From Roseococcus sp. SDR (GTDB lineage Bacteria > Pseudomonadota > Alphaproteobacteria > Acetobacterales > Acetobacteraceae): a DNA stretch of 64,000 nt. Shown in pieces: positions 19,326 through 30,681 of this stretch (position 1 is the stretch's first letter; every line of letters begins with the position of its first letter). The stretch covers positions 57,361 to 121,360 of the forward strand of contig NZ_JAHRCU010000017.1 of NCBI RefSeq assembly GCF_019083995.1, given 5' to 3'. Position numbers and translations under genes: made by a program. The notes under the pieces were generated by a model, which made no database searches, was not told where the DNA came from, and saw nothing but the letters and a program-made list of their open reading frames with translations.

Positions 19326-19442
19326 CCAGGGGCTCTGCCCCTGGACCCCGGCAGGAAACTTAGTTTCCTGCACCTTCAACAAATAGGGGTGCAGGGGACT
19401 TGTTCCCTGCTGGGGGAGCGCGAGGGGGCAAAGCCCCCTCGC
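19326..19442. repeat. Cluster of four hairpins between ssb and gyrA
   Basis: Four adjacent inverted repeats. CCAGGGGC-TCT-GCCCCTGG (19326-19343); GCAGGAAAC-TTA-GTTTCCTGC (19351-19371); GCAGGG...CCCTGC (19391-19410); and GCGAGGGGGC-AAA-GCCCCCTCGC (19420-19442). Three have perfect 8-10-bp stems and 3-base loops. They fill the whole gap between the ssb stop and the gyrA start, so they may terminate ssb or stabilise its mRNA. The CCAGGGGC form is related to the palindrome at 3087. Confidence 0.75.
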
Positions 19443-19447
19443 AAAGC

Positions 19448-19963
19448 TCAGAAGGGGATATCATCATCCATGTCCGGCTTCTTCCCCGAATCCCAGCCGC
19501 CCGAGCGCGGCGCACCGCCCCGGGCCGGGGCCGAGCTGCGCTCGCCTGAATAGCCGCCGCCGCTGCTCCGGCCAGACGAATAGCCGCCCTCCTCCATGTC
19601 GCCGCCGCCGCCCGAGGAGCGGCCGCCGACCAGCGCCAGCTCGCCGCGATACTGCCGCAGCACGATCTCGGTCGTGTACTTGTCCTGCCCCGAGGAATCC
19701 TGCCACTTCCGGGTCTCCAGCTGGCCCTCGATATAGACCTCGCTGCCCTTCTTCAGATACCGCTCGGCGATCTCGCCCAGCTTCTCGTTGAAGATGGCCA
19801 CCGCATGCCACTCGGTGCGCTCCTGCTGGTTGCCCTCACGGTCCTTGTAGCGCTCGGAGGTCGCGATGCGCAGGTTCACGACCTTCCCGCCATTCTGGAA
19901 GTTGCGCACCTCCGGATCCTTGCCGAGGCGGCCCAGGATGATCACCTTGTTAACACCGGCCAT
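19448..19963 (-). CDS. ssb: Single-stranded DNA-binding protein
   Basis: SSB, 171 aa: OB-fold at residues 1 to about 110 ([58 protein letters not shown]). Then a Gly/Ser-rich linker and the acidic tip DMDDDIPF that recruits repair and replication proteins. Divergent from uvrA, the classical arrangement. The shared region of about 150 bp contains a LexA box nearer to uvrA. Confidence 0.97.
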   Translation of the reverse strand: MAGVNKVIILGRLGKDPEVRNFQNGGKVVNLRIATSERYKDREGNQQERTEWHAVAIFNEKLGEIAERYLKKGSEVYIEGQLETRKWQDSSGQDKYTTEIVLRQYRGELALVGGRSSGGGGDMEEGGYSSGRSSGGGYSGERSSAPARGGAPRSGGWDSGKKPDMDDDIPF

Positions 19964-20073
19964 GCGCGGCGACTCCTTGCAATTTGGTCCCGGAACCTAG
20001 CTTTTCCGGAATGCCCGGGCCAGCCCCGGACAAAGGCTTGGCACCCACCCCCATTATGGTGCAAAAGCCCCGT

Positions 20074-20088
20074 GAACACAATGCGAAC
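20074..20088. promoter_or_regulatory. LexA (SOS) box, GAAC-N7-GAAC
   Basis: Exact match to the alphaproteobacterial LexA operator (GTTC-N7-GTTC read on the other strand): GAACACAATGCGAAC. It lies 21 bases before the uvrA ATG and about 110 bases upstream of the divergent ssb start. The position before a known SOS gene makes it convincing. Confidence 0.85.
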
Positions 20089-20109
20089 ATTCGGATCAGG
20101 AGTTCCCCC

Positions 20110-23019
<2,910 letters not shown>

Positions 23020-23051
23020 CCGAGCGGCGTCAGGGGGCGAAACCAGGAGGC

Positions 23052-23396
23052 ATGGCCCGCCTCCTCCTCATCCTCCTCGCCCTCGCCGCCCCCGCCCGGG
23101 CGGAGATGCTGCACATGATGGAAGCGAGCCCGACGCCGCGCAGCGTGATGCAGGGCGCCGCCCAGGAGTTCTTCGTGCGCTTCGACGGGCCGGTGGACCA
23201 CCAGGCCTCGCGCCTCATCGTCACGCGGGGCGATCTGGTGATCCGCACCCTCCGCCCGCGCCTCGGCGCCTCGCCCAATACGCTCTACGCCGTGGCCGGC
23301 GGCCTCCCGGCCGGCGACTATGTGCTCCGTTGGGTGGTGGCCCCACGCGCCGGCGGCGTGCCCAGCATGGGCGGGCTGGATTTCACCATCCGGTGA
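23052..23396 (+). CDS. CopC-like domain secreted protein
   Basis: A 114-residue secreted protein. Signal peptide MARLLLILLALAAPARA, then a CopC-type beta-sandwich pattern: ASPTPRSVM...FFVRFDGPVDHQASRLIVTRGD and a C-terminal ALPAGDYVLRWVV-like strand (GGLPAGDYVLRWVVAPRAGG). CopC proteins carry copper in the periplasm. The usual N-terminal His-Ala is not seen, although a Met/His pair (LHMM) follows the signal peptide. No CopD follows, so copper handling is only a possibility. AGGAGG lies one base before the ATG, closer than normal. Confidence 0.72.
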   Translation: MARLLLILLALAAPARAEMLHMMEASPTPRSVMQGAAQEFFVRFDGPVDHQASRLIVTRGDLVIRTLRPRLGASPNTLYAVAGGLPAGDYVLRWVVAPRAGGVPSMGGLDFTIR

Positions 23397-23403
23397 CGGC
23401 GCC

Positions 23404-23589
23404 TCAATGCCAGCGGCGTGGCGGTCCGTAATGGTAGCCGCCGCGATAGACCGGCTGATGATAGGCATAGGCCCGGCCATAGCCGCCGCCATAGTAGCGC
23501 GGCGGCGGCGCCACGCAGGCGGCCAGACTGGCGAGAAGCGAGAGCGCGCCCAGGGCACGCGCGATGCGATGGAAGGACAGCTTGGCCAT
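23404..23589 (-). CDS. Small lipoprotein, Tyr/Gly/His-rich
   Basis: A 61-residue predicted lipoprotein. It has a basic start and hydrophobic stretch (MAKLSFHRIARALGALSLLA) ending in a lipobox SLAAC, then a short mature part VAPPPRYYGGGYGRAYAYHQP rich in Tyr, Gly, Arg and His. Tiny Tyr/Gly-rich lipoproteins of this kind are common and uncharacterised. Convergent with the CopC-like gene, 7 bases apart. Confidence 0.62.
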   Translation of the reverse strand: MAKLSFHRIARALGALSLLASLAACVAPPPRYYGGGYGRAYAYHQPVYRGGYHYGPPRRWH

Positions 23590-23747
23590 CACGGCCTCCG
23601 AAAGCGACGGGGTTGCATCTGTCGCTGACGGAATGAGAGCGCCGCCGCATGGCGGCAGCACGCCGGAATCGAGGCGAAATCGGAGCATGATGCGTTGAGG
23701 CGGCATCGCCGAAACGCTGATACCAAATCCCGCGGTCCATGACTCAC
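23590..23747. other. Intergenic stretch, no feature seen
   Basis: First half of a 322-bp gap. It should hold the promoter of the small lipoprotein gene on its left, but no convincing -35/-10 pair or operator was found. The second half (23748-23911) is taken up by a dispersed repeat and a terminator. Confidence 0.5.
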
Positions 23748-23838
23748 GCCCGCCGAAGGCGGGCGAGGCCGCGAATGCGGCCCGCCGGCATTCCGGCGAA
23801 GCCAAGCGGCCGGAGGCCGCGCCCGGCGTCTGAGGGCA
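23748..23838 (-). repeat. Dispersed hairpin repeat, copy 2
   Basis: Read on the minus strand it starts at 23838 with TGCCCTCAGACGCCGGGC, then stem GCGGCC, loop TCC, stem GGCCGC and TTGGCTTCGC (core 23796-23838). Three more perfect hairpins follow: CGCCGG-CATT-CCGGCG (23783-23798), GGCCGC-GAAT-GCGGCC (23767-23782) and GCCCGCC-GAA-GGCGGGC (23748-23764). It directly follows the terminator of the acetyltransferase gene. Confidence 0.8.
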
Positions 23839-23840
23839 GG

Positions 23841-23890
23841 AAAAACATGCCACATCCCATGGCTCGGCCACGCTCCATGGGATGTGGTAT
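23841..23890 (-). terminator. Rho-independent terminator of the Pat-type gene
   Basis: Inverted repeat with 16-base arms (one mismatch): CCACATCCCATGG on each side of a 12-base loop, arms at 23847-23862 and 23875-23890. On the minus strand it is followed directly by GTTTTT. It lies 22 bases after the stop of the acetyltransferase gene. Confidence 0.85.
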
Positions 23891-23911
23891 GAATCATCCT
23901 CCCGGCACGTT

Positions 23912-26479
23912 CTACAGCGCCATCTTCGCCAGCATGATGTCCGCATCCTCTGTGCTGCGGCTGATGGTGAATCCCAGCTTCCGGACGAAGGCCAGCATCG
24001 GCGCGTTGTCCGCCAGCACATGGCCGACGATCTCCGTGACACCCTCATGCCGCGCCCATTCCATCGCGCGCTCCATCAGGTGCCGCGAGAGGCCCGTGCC
24101 CTTGGCCGCCGGGCTCACCACCACCGCGAATTCGGCGCTGGTGCCGGCACCCTCGCGGATGATGCGCGCCGTGCCGTAGTTCCGCCCCTCGCGGAACGCG
24201 ACAAAGGCCATCTCCCGCCCGTAATCGATCTGCGTGAGGCGGGCGAGCATGGCGGGGGGCAATTCCTTCATCGTCGAGAAGAAGCGGAAGCGCACATCCT
24301 CGGGCGGCAATTCCAGGAAGAAGGCGCCCTGCGCCGCCGCGTCCTCCGGACGGATCGGCCGAACCTCGAAGATGCTGCCATCGCGTCCGGTGAAGGGCGC
24401 CACCCACTCCATCGGATAGGGCGGGATGGCGAAGAGCGCGGTCGCCCCCTCGGGACGCAGGCGCAGCGAGGCATCGGCCGCCACAACGCCCGAGGCATCG
24501 GCGAAGATCGGATTGGCGCCGAGCGCCATGATCTCCGGAAAATCCACCTGGAGCTGGCTGATCCGCACCAATGCGTCCGCAATCGCGGGTTCGTTCACCG
24601 CCGGCCGGTCGCGGAAGCCCGGCAGCAGCCGGGAAAGCCGTGTGCGCGCGATCAGCCCATGCGCCAGCGGCAGGTTGAGCGGCGGCAGGTCCAGCGCCTC
24701 GTCGGCCGCGATATCGGCCGTGGTGCCGCCCTGGCCGAAGCCGATCCAGGGGCCGAACATCGCATCCTCGCCGAGGCGCAGGCGCAGTTCCATGCCGCCG
24801 CGCCGCGCCATGGGCTGCACGAGGAAGCCGGCGGGCGTGGCCTCCGGCGCGCGGCGGCGCACCTCGTCGGCCATCTGTTCGGCGGCGGCGCGCACGCTGT
24901 CGAAGTTGCGCAGGTTCAGCACCACGCCGCCCACCTCGCTCTTGTGGCGCAGCAGGGCACGGATCTTGAGTGCCACGGGCGGGCCGAGCGCCACCGCGGC
25001 CACCGCGGCCTCCGTCGCCGTCTCCACGCGGCGCGGGGTGAGGGTCGGGATGCCATAGGCGGCCAGAACCGCCAACGCCTCATCCTCGAAGAGGTCGCGC
25101 CGCCCCTCGGCGCGGGCGGTGTCGAAGATCGCGCGCACCTTGGCGCGATCGGGCGTCAGCTCCAGCACGTCGGAGGCCGGAAGCTCGGCCGCCGTCGCGC
25201 GGTTGCGGCGCTCGGCCGCCAGATGCGCCGCGCCGCGCACAACGGCCTCCGGGGTCTGGAAGACAGGCAGGCCCGCTTCGGTCAGCGCCAGGCGCTCGGC
25301 CCGCGCACTCGCCTCGCCGGTCCAGCCCAGCAGGATGGGGGCGCCACGATTGCCACGCGCGGCGGCCGCGAAGGCCTCGGTGGGGGCGGCCTCCTGCTCG
25401 GGCGCGTGGAGCGCGATCACCACATCCACCTCGCCCGCGCCGGCCAGCAGCCGCGCCGCCTGCGCAAGTTCCGCCCCCGCCCGGCTGCCGAGCGAGAGCG
25501 GGTTGCGCGCCTCCCACCCCTCGGGGATCAGGGGGGCGAGCGCCGCCTCCGTCGCCGGGGTGAAGCGGGCGAGCCGCAGCCCCTGGGCCAGCGCCGCATC
25601 GGCCGCGAGCCGCGCCACACCCAGGCCATTGGCGATGATGGCGATGCGGTCCGCCTGGCCCGCGCCGCCGCGCGGCTTGGTGCGGGCCAGGGTCTCAGCC
25701 GCCGCCAGCCATTCCTCGAAGCCTTCGGCCCGCAGCACGCCCGCGCGGCGCAGCACGGCCGCCATCACGCCATCGGCGATGCCACTCGGGTCATCCATCC
25801 GCCCGCCCGCCCGCAGCGCCAGCACCGGTCTCGTGCGGGCCACCGCGCGCGCCGCGGAGACGAAGAGCCGCCGCTGCTTGATCCGGCGGATGTCCAGCAT
25901 CACGCAGGCCGTCCCCGTATCCCGCGCCAGCCAATCGAGCCCCGAAGCGAAGCCCAGCCCGTCGTTGGAGCCGACGCCGATGATGTGGCTGAAGCCCAGC
26001 CCCTCGGCCGTCGCCCAATCGATCACCGCGCGCGCGATGGCCGAGGATTGCGCCATGAGGGCGAGCCGACCGGCCTTCAGCGGCAAATGCGAGAGCGTGG
26101 CGTTCAGCCCGATGCCGGGCAGGGCCAGCCCGAAGCTGCGCTCGCCCATCGCATGCACGCCCGCCGCCGCCGCCTTCGCGGCAAGGCCGGGCGCGGCGGT
26201 CGGCACCACCACGGCGAAGCAGCCCCGCGCCGCGATGCGGGCCATCTCCCGCGCCTGGACCGCGGGCGGGACGCAGAGGATGGCAAGGTCTGGCGTGCCC
26301 TCCACGGGGGCGAAGCCATCGCCCATCAGGGCGCCACGAAACCCGCCCGCCGCCAGGTTGCGCGTGAGGATCGCGGTCTCCGGCAAATCGGGGTCGGCCC
26401 GCAGCCAGACGGAGCGCGGCTGGAAGAAGGCGGTCTCGCGGAAGCCGCGGCCCGGCCGCCCGGTGAGGAGAAGCGACAT
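23912..26479 (-). CDS. Pat-type protein lysine acetyltransferase (acyl-CoA synthetase-like plus GNAT)
   Basis: About 855 aa with the layout of Salmonella Pat/YfiQ. An ADP-forming acyl-CoA synthetase-like region (CoA-binding, ligase and ATP-grasp parts, about residues 1-680) is followed by a C-terminal GNAT domain (about 695-855; FEVRPIRPEDAAAQGAFF, VVVSPAAKGTGLSRHLMERAMEWA). Known Pat enzymes acetylate a catalytic lysine of acetyl-CoA synthetase and shut it off; the synthetase-like part is regulatory. The ATG at 26479 has only a weak ribosome site, but upstream in-frame sequence overlaps the divergent receptor gene and is not family-like. Confidence 0.88.
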   Translation of the reverse strand: MSLLLTGRPGRGFRETAFFQPRSVWLRADPDLPETAILTRNLAAGGFRGALMGDGFAPVEGTPDLAILCVPPAVQAREMARIAARGCFAVVVPTAAPGLAAKAAAAGVHAMGERSFGLALPGIGLNATLSHLPLKAGRLALMAQSSAIARAVIDWATAEGLGFSHIIGVGSNDGLGFASGLDWLARDTGTACVMLDIRRIKQRRLFVSAARAVARTRPVLALRAGGRMDDPSGIADGVMAAVLRRAGVLRAEGFEEWLAAAETLARTKPRGGAGQADRIAIIANGLGVARLAADAALAQGLRLARFTPATEAALAPLIPEGWEARNPLSLGSRAGAELAQAARLLAGAGEVDVVIALHAPEQEAAPTEAFAAAARGNRGAPILLGWTGEASARAERLALTEAGLPVFQTPEAVVRGAAHLAAERRNRATAAELPASDVLELTPDRAKVRAIFDTARAEGRRDLFEDEALAVLAAYGIPTLTPRRVETATEAAVAAVALGPPVALKIRALLRHKSEVGGVVLNLRNFDSVRAAAEQMADEVRRRAPEATPAGFLVQPMARRGGMELRLRLGEDAMFGPWIGFGQGGTTADIAADEALDLPPLNLPLAHGLIARTRLSRLLPGFRDRPAVNEPAIADALVRISQLQVDFPEIMALGANPIFADASGVVAADASLRLRPEGATALFAIPPYPMEWVAPFTGRDGSIFEVRPIRPEDAAAQGAFFLELPPEDVRFRFFSTMKELPPAMLARLTQIDYGREMAFVAFREGRNYGTARIIREGAGTSAEFAVVVSPAAKGTGLSRHLMERAMEWARHEGVTEIVGHVLADNAPMLAFVRKLGFTISRSTEDADIMLAKMAL

Positions 26480-26597
26480 ATTTTGAGCATAGCAGCAGGC
26501 CCGCGCGGCGGAGGAGGTTCCCCCGCGCGCCTCCCCTGCTCTAGGCTCATGGCGGAGCGGCCCCGCAGAGGGCCGCCGAAAAGGGAAGACAACGACC

Positions 26598-27539
26598 ATG
26601 CGAAGCCTCCTCGCGCGGCTCACCGCGCTCGCCATCCTGGCCCTGCCCGGCGCGGCACTCGCCCAAGCGCCCATCACCGTCGTCGTGAACTTCGTGGCCG
26701 GCGGCCCGTCGGACCTGATGGGCCGGCTGCTGGCGCCCGAGCTTTCGGCCGCGCTCGGCACCCAGGTGGTGATCAAGAACAGCGCGGGGGCGGCCGGCGG
26801 GATCGGCGCGGCCGAGGTGGCACGCGCCCGGCCGGATGGGACGACGCTGCTGCTCTCGCCGATCGGCGCCATGGCGATCCAGCCGCATTTCCGCGCCGAC
26901 CTGCCCTATCGCCCTGCGGATTTCGCGCCGATCTGCCAGGTGGCGGACACGCCCGTGGTGGTGATGTCCGCCCCCGGCAGCCCGCTGCGCAGCCTGGCCG
27001 AAGTCATCTCCCGCGCGCGGGAGGCCAATGGCAGCTTCAACTTCGCCTCCACCGGGCCAGGCTCGCTGCCCCACATTGCGACCGTGGCACTCGCCCGCGC
27101 CGCTGGCGTGCCGATGACGCACATCCCCTATCGCGGCAATGCGGAAGCCGTGACGTCGCTGCTGCGCGGCGATGTCAGCATCTTCGCGGACCAGCCCGGC
27201 ACGTTGCGCGCCAACAACCTCCAGGCCGTCGCACTCCTGGCCGAGCGCCGCACGCCCGAGTTCCCGAACACGCCGACGGCGCGCGAACAGGGCGTGGACC
27301 TGGTCTATTCCATCTGGTCCGGCCTTTTCGCGCCGGCCGGCACGCCGCCGGAATTCCTGGCGCGCGTCGAGGCCGCCTGCCAGCGTGCGCTGCAGGCGCC
27401 GGCCGTCATCGAGGGCTTCCAGCGCCTCGCCACCCCGATCGTCTTCCGCAACCAGCAGGACTTCGCGACCTTCTGGGCGGCGGAGCTCGAGAAGTTCCGC
27501 GGCATCGTCCAGGCGGCGGGCATTCGCCCGGGCGACTGA
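26598..27539 (+). CDS. Tripartite tricarboxylate transporter receptor (Bug/TctC family)
   Basis: Fourth Bug-type receptor, 313 aa: signal peptide MRSLLARLTALAILALPGAALAQ, then ITVVVNFVAGGPSDLMGRLL, TQVVIKNSAGAAGGIGAAEVA and a C-terminal FRGIVQAAGIRPGD. It is a close paralogue of the receptor at 28711; the two share the VVVNF...GG start, the VxIKNxxGA(A/G)G loop and the final IVQAAGIRPGD. The pair flanks a ureohydrolase gene. Confidence 0.92.
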   Translation: MRSLLARLTALAILALPGAALAQAPITVVVNFVAGGPSDLMGRLLAPELSAALGTQVVIKNSAGAAGGIGAAEVARARPDGTTLLLSPIGAMAIQPHFRADLPYRPADFAPICQVADTPVVVMSAPGSPLRSLAEVISRAREANGSFNFASTGPGSLPHIATVALARAAGVPMTHIPYRGNAEAVTSLLRGDVSIFADQPGTLRANNLQAVALLAERRTPEFPNTPTAREQGVDLVYSIWSGLFAPAGTPPEFLARVEAACQRALQAPAVIEGFQRLATPIVFRNQQDFATFWAAELEKFRGIVQAAGIRPGD

Positions 27540-27640
27540 GCAGGAAGCCTTCCTGCCGGGCTGATTCACGCCTTGGGTGATTCCCCCCAAGGCGATCAGA
27601 CCCTAGGCTCCGTCCCGCGCAGAGAAGGAGCTTGCCCCGC

Positions 27641-28612
27641 ATGTCCGATTGGCCCCGCCCGCTGGATGGCTTCACCATTCCCCGCTTCGCCGGCCCCTGC
27701 ACCTTCATGCGGCTGCCGATGCGGGACGATGCGGCAGGCCTCGACATCGCGCTGATCGGCATTCCCTTCGACGGCGGCACCACCAACCGCCCCGGCACGC
27801 GCCACGGCCCGCGCCAGCTGCGCGAGGCCTCGGGCCTCATGCGCCGCGTCCATCCGATCAGCCTGACCGAGCCCTACAAGCTTTGCCGCGTGGCGGACCT
27901 CGGCGACCTGCCGACCAACCCGACCGACCTGATGCAGACGCTCGACCTTGTCACCGAGGCGGTCGCCAAGATCCGCGCGGCCGGCGCCTGGGCGCTGGCC
28001 GCGGGCGGCGACCACCTGCTCTCCCTGCCGCTGCTGCGCGGCATCGCGCGGGCAGAGCCGGCCCTCGGCCCGCTCGGCATGGTGCATTTCGACAGCCACT
28101 CGGACACCAACGACACCTATTTCGGCGGCACCCGCTACACCCATGGCACGCCCTTCCGCCGCGCCATCGAGGAAGGCCTGCTCGACCCGAAGCGCGTCGT
28201 CCAGATCGGCATCCGCGGCTCGCTCTATTCGGCCGAGGACATGGACTGGGCGCGCGAGGTCGGCATCCGCATCATGACGATCGAGGAATGCGTGGATCTC
28301 GGCCCCGATGCGGTGGCCGCCGAAGCCAAGCGCATCGCCGGCCCGGGCCCCGCCTACCTGACCTTCGACATCGACAGCATCGACCCCGCCTTCGCCCCCG
28401 GCACCGGCACGCCGGAGGTGGGCGGCTTCACCCCCCGCGAGGCGATGCGCATCCTGCGCGGGCTGCGCGGCCTCGACATCATCGCGGCCGACCTGGTCGA
28501 GGTCTCGCCGCCCTATGACCCCTCGGGCAATACGGCGATGGTGGGGGCCACCATGATGTTCGAGATCCTGTGCCTGATGGCTGAAACGCGGGCACGTTTG
28601 CGCCCTCTCTGA
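27641..28612 (+). CDS. Ureohydrolase (agmatinase / guanidinobutyrase family)
   Basis: A 323-residue manganese enzyme that cleaves a guanidino group to urea. All metal-binding motifs are present: GGDH (122-125), DSHSDT (Asp151, His153, Asp155), and TFDIDSIDPAFAPGTGTP (Asp243, Asp245). The segment DTNDTYFGGTRYTHGTPFRRA fits the guanidinobutyrase/guanidinopropionase branch better than arginase, but the exact substrate (agmatine, 4-guanidinobutyrate, 3-guanidinopropionate) is not settled. AAGGAG lies ten bases before the ATG. Flanked by two paralogous receptors and followed by glutaminase, which suggests nitrogen-compound use. Confidence 0.9.
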   Translation: MSDWPRPLDGFTIPRFAGPCTFMRLPMRDDAAGLDIALIGIPFDGGTTNRPGTRHGPRQLREASGLMRRVHPISLTEPYKLCRVADLGDLPTNPTDLMQTLDLVTEAVAKIRAAGAWALAAGGDHLLSLPLLRGIARAEPALGPLGMVHFDSHSDTNDTYFGGTRYTHGTPFRRAIEEGLLDPKRVVQIGIRGSLYSAEDMDWAREVGIRIMTIEECVDLGPDAVAAEAKRIAGPGPAYLTFDIDSIDPAFAPGTGTPEVGGFTPREAMRILRGLRGLDIIAADLVEVSPPYDPSGNTAMVGATMMFEILCLMAETRARLRPL

Positions 28613-28710
28613 GGCAGATCACGGCCGGGCGCGCGAAATTCTGCCGCGCCTCCGCCTGTCGCGCGCTGACCGGGCGCGCGAATCTCGGGCTTCCACATGG
28701 GAAAGCCCCG

Positions 28711-29646
28711 ATGCGCCGCGCCCTCCTGCTTCTCGCCAGCCTTGCCCTGCCGCTTGCGGCGGCGAAGGCCCAGACACCCATCACCATCGTCGTGAATTTC
28801 GGCGCCGGCGGCTCCGCCGACCGGATGGCGCGCCTCCTGGCGCCCGAGATGAGCGAGATGCTGGGCACCCAGGTCATCGTGAAGAACACCACCGGCGCGG
28901 GTGGCGCCATCGGCGCGGCGGAAGTCGCGCGCGCGCGGGCGGATGGGAATACGCTGCTGCTCTCCACCACCGGGCCGATGGCGATCCAGCCCTTCTTCCG
29001 CAGCGACCTGCCCTATCGCGTCACCGATTTCGCGCCGCTCTGCCAGGTCGGGGACGCACCGGTGATGATGATGGCGGCGCCCACCGGCCCGGTGCGCGAC
29101 GCGGCCTCGCTCGTCGCCGCCGCGCGGGCGGCGCGGGGCGGCTTCACCTATGGCTCGGCCGGGCAGGGCTCCATCCCGCACATCGTGATGGTGGCCCTCG
29201 CGCGGCAGGCGAATGTGGAAATGGTCCATGTCCCCTTCCGCGGCAGCGCCGAGGCCGTCATCGCCCTGCTGCGCGGCGACGTGATGGTCTATGCCGACCT
29301 GCCCGGCCCGCTGCAGGCCAACAACCTGACCGCCGTCGGCGTCATGGCCGAGGCGCGCACCGCCGAATTCCCCAACGTGCCGACGCTCCGCGAGCAGGGC
29401 TTCGACCTGGTGCATTCCATCTGGGCCGGCCTCTTCGCGCCGTCCGGCACGCCGAGCGCGGTGCTCGATCGCCTGCAATCCGCCTGCGAGCGCGCCCTGC
29501 AGCGCCCGGCCGTGGTGGAGGGCTTCCAGCGAATCGCCACACCCATCACCTATCGCGGCCAGTCGGAGTTCGCGGCCTATTGGCGGGCGGAGCTGGAGAA
29601 GTTCCGCGCCATCGTCCAGGCCGCCGGCATCCGCCCCGGAGACTGA
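28711..29646 (+). CDS. Tripartite tricarboxylate transporter receptor (Bug/TctC family)
   Basis: Fifth Bug-type receptor, 311 aa: signal peptide MRRALLLLASLALPLAAAKAQ, ITIVVNFGAGGSADRMARLL, TQVIVKNTTGAGGAIGAAEVA, and LFAPSGTPSAVLDRL near the end. It is paralogous to the receptor at 26598, probably a local duplication around the ureohydrolase gene. The glutaminase gene starts 3 bases after its stop, so both are on one message. Confidence 0.92.
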   Translation: MRRALLLLASLALPLAAAKAQTPITIVVNFGAGGSADRMARLLAPEMSEMLGTQVIVKNTTGAGGAIGAAEVARARADGNTLLLSTTGPMAIQPFFRSDLPYRVTDFAPLCQVGDAPVMMMAAPTGPVRDAASLVAAARAARGGFTYGSAGQGSIPHIVMVALARQANVEMVHVPFRGSAEAVIALLRGDVMVYADLPGPLQANNLTAVGVMAEARTAEFPNVPTLREQGFDLVHSIWAGLFAPSGTPSAVLDRLQSACERALQRPAVVEGFQRIATPITYRGQSEFAAYWRAELEKFRAIVQAAGIRPGD

Positions 29647-29649
29647 CAC

Positions 29650-30636
29650 GTGACGACCGATGCCCCGCGCGCCGAGATCGAGCGCATCCTGCCGCGCATT
29701 CTCGCCCGCTACACCCCGCTGCGCGACGGCGCTCTGGCTGACTATATCCCCGAGCTGGCCCGCATGGACCCGGACAGCTTCGGCATCGCCATCGCCACCG
29801 CCGAGGGCCACCAGTTCAGCGTGGGCGATGCGGAGCGCCCCTTCACCATCCAGTCCATCTCCAAGGCGCTGACCTTCTGCCTGGCGCTGGAGCTGGCCGG
29901 CCCCGCGGCCGTGCGCGCGCGCGTCGGCGTGGAGCCGAGCGGCGACGCCTTCAACGCGATCGAGTTCGATCCGGTGACGCGCCGGCCCTACAACCCCATG
30001 GTGAATGCCGGCGCCATCGCCATCTCGGGCCTGCTGCACGAGGTGCTGGGCGAGGCCGCCTTCGAGACGGTGCTGGACCGCCTCTCCCAGGCGGCGGGAC
30101 GGCGCCTCGCGCTGGACGAGGCGGTCTATCGATCAGAGGCGGAGACCGGGCACCGCAACCGCGCCATCGCGCATCTCCTGCTCTCGGCCGGCGCGCTCTC
30201 GGGGCCGGTGGAGCCGGTGCTGGATCTCTATTTCAAGCAATGCTCCATCCTGGCGACCGCGACGGATCTGGCGCGGATCGGCGCGACGCTCGGCCATCTG
30301 GGCGAGCAGCCCTGGACGGGCCGCCAGGTCTTCGAGGTGGGGGCCGTGCGGGACACGCTCTCCGTCATGTTCAGTTGCGGCGTCTATGATTACTCGGGCA
30401 ACTGGGCGCATGACGTCGGCATCCCGGCCAAGAGCGGCGTGGGCGGCGGCATCCTGGGCGTGGTCAGCCGGCAATTGGGCCTCGCCACCTTCTCACCGCG
30501 GCTGGATGCGCGGGGCAATTCGGTGCGGGGGCTGGCCGTGTTCAAGAGCCTGGCGGCCGAGCTCGGCCTGCATGTCTTCGACGCCACGAACCGCGGATCA
30601 GCGCTGATTCCCACCTATTTCAAGGTGCCGGACTGA
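29650..30636 (+). CDS. glsA: Glutaminase
   Basis: Serine-dependent beta-lactamase-like glutaminase converting glutamine to glutamate and ammonia; 328 aa, normal for the family. The S-x-x-K catalytic motif is in FTIQSISKALTF (Ser69, Lys72). NPMVNAGAIA, SVMFSCGVYDYSGNWAHDVGIPAKSGVGGGI and the LSR-type end are all conserved. GTG start at 29650, coupled to the receptor gene upstream. A role in nitrogen release together with the ureohydrolase is plausible. Confidence 0.95.
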   Translation: MTTDAPRAEIERILPRILARYTPLRDGALADYIPELARMDPDSFGIAIATAEGHQFSVGDAERPFTIQSISKALTFCLALELAGPAAVRARVGVEPSGDAFNAIEFDPVTRRPYNPMVNAGAIAISGLLHEVLGEAAFETVLDRLSQAAGRRLALDEAVYRSEAETGHRNRAIAHLLLSAGALSGPVEPVLDLYFKQCSILATATDLARIGATLGHLGEQPWTGRQVFEVGAVRDTLSVMFSCGVYDYSGNWAHDVGIPAKSGVGGGILGVVSRQLGLATFSPRLDARGNSVRGLAVFKSLAAELGLHVFDATNRGSALIPTYFKVPD

Positions 30637-30681
30637 CCGCCACGGCTTGCAACGGCGGGCGCGAGACGCAAATATCGGGGC

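Noticed and set aside
23882..27580. 1232-codon plus-strand frame antisense to the Pat-type gene and overlapping a receptor
   Set aside because: Low-complexity His/Arg/Gly-rich translation; both real genes underneath have clear domains and starts.
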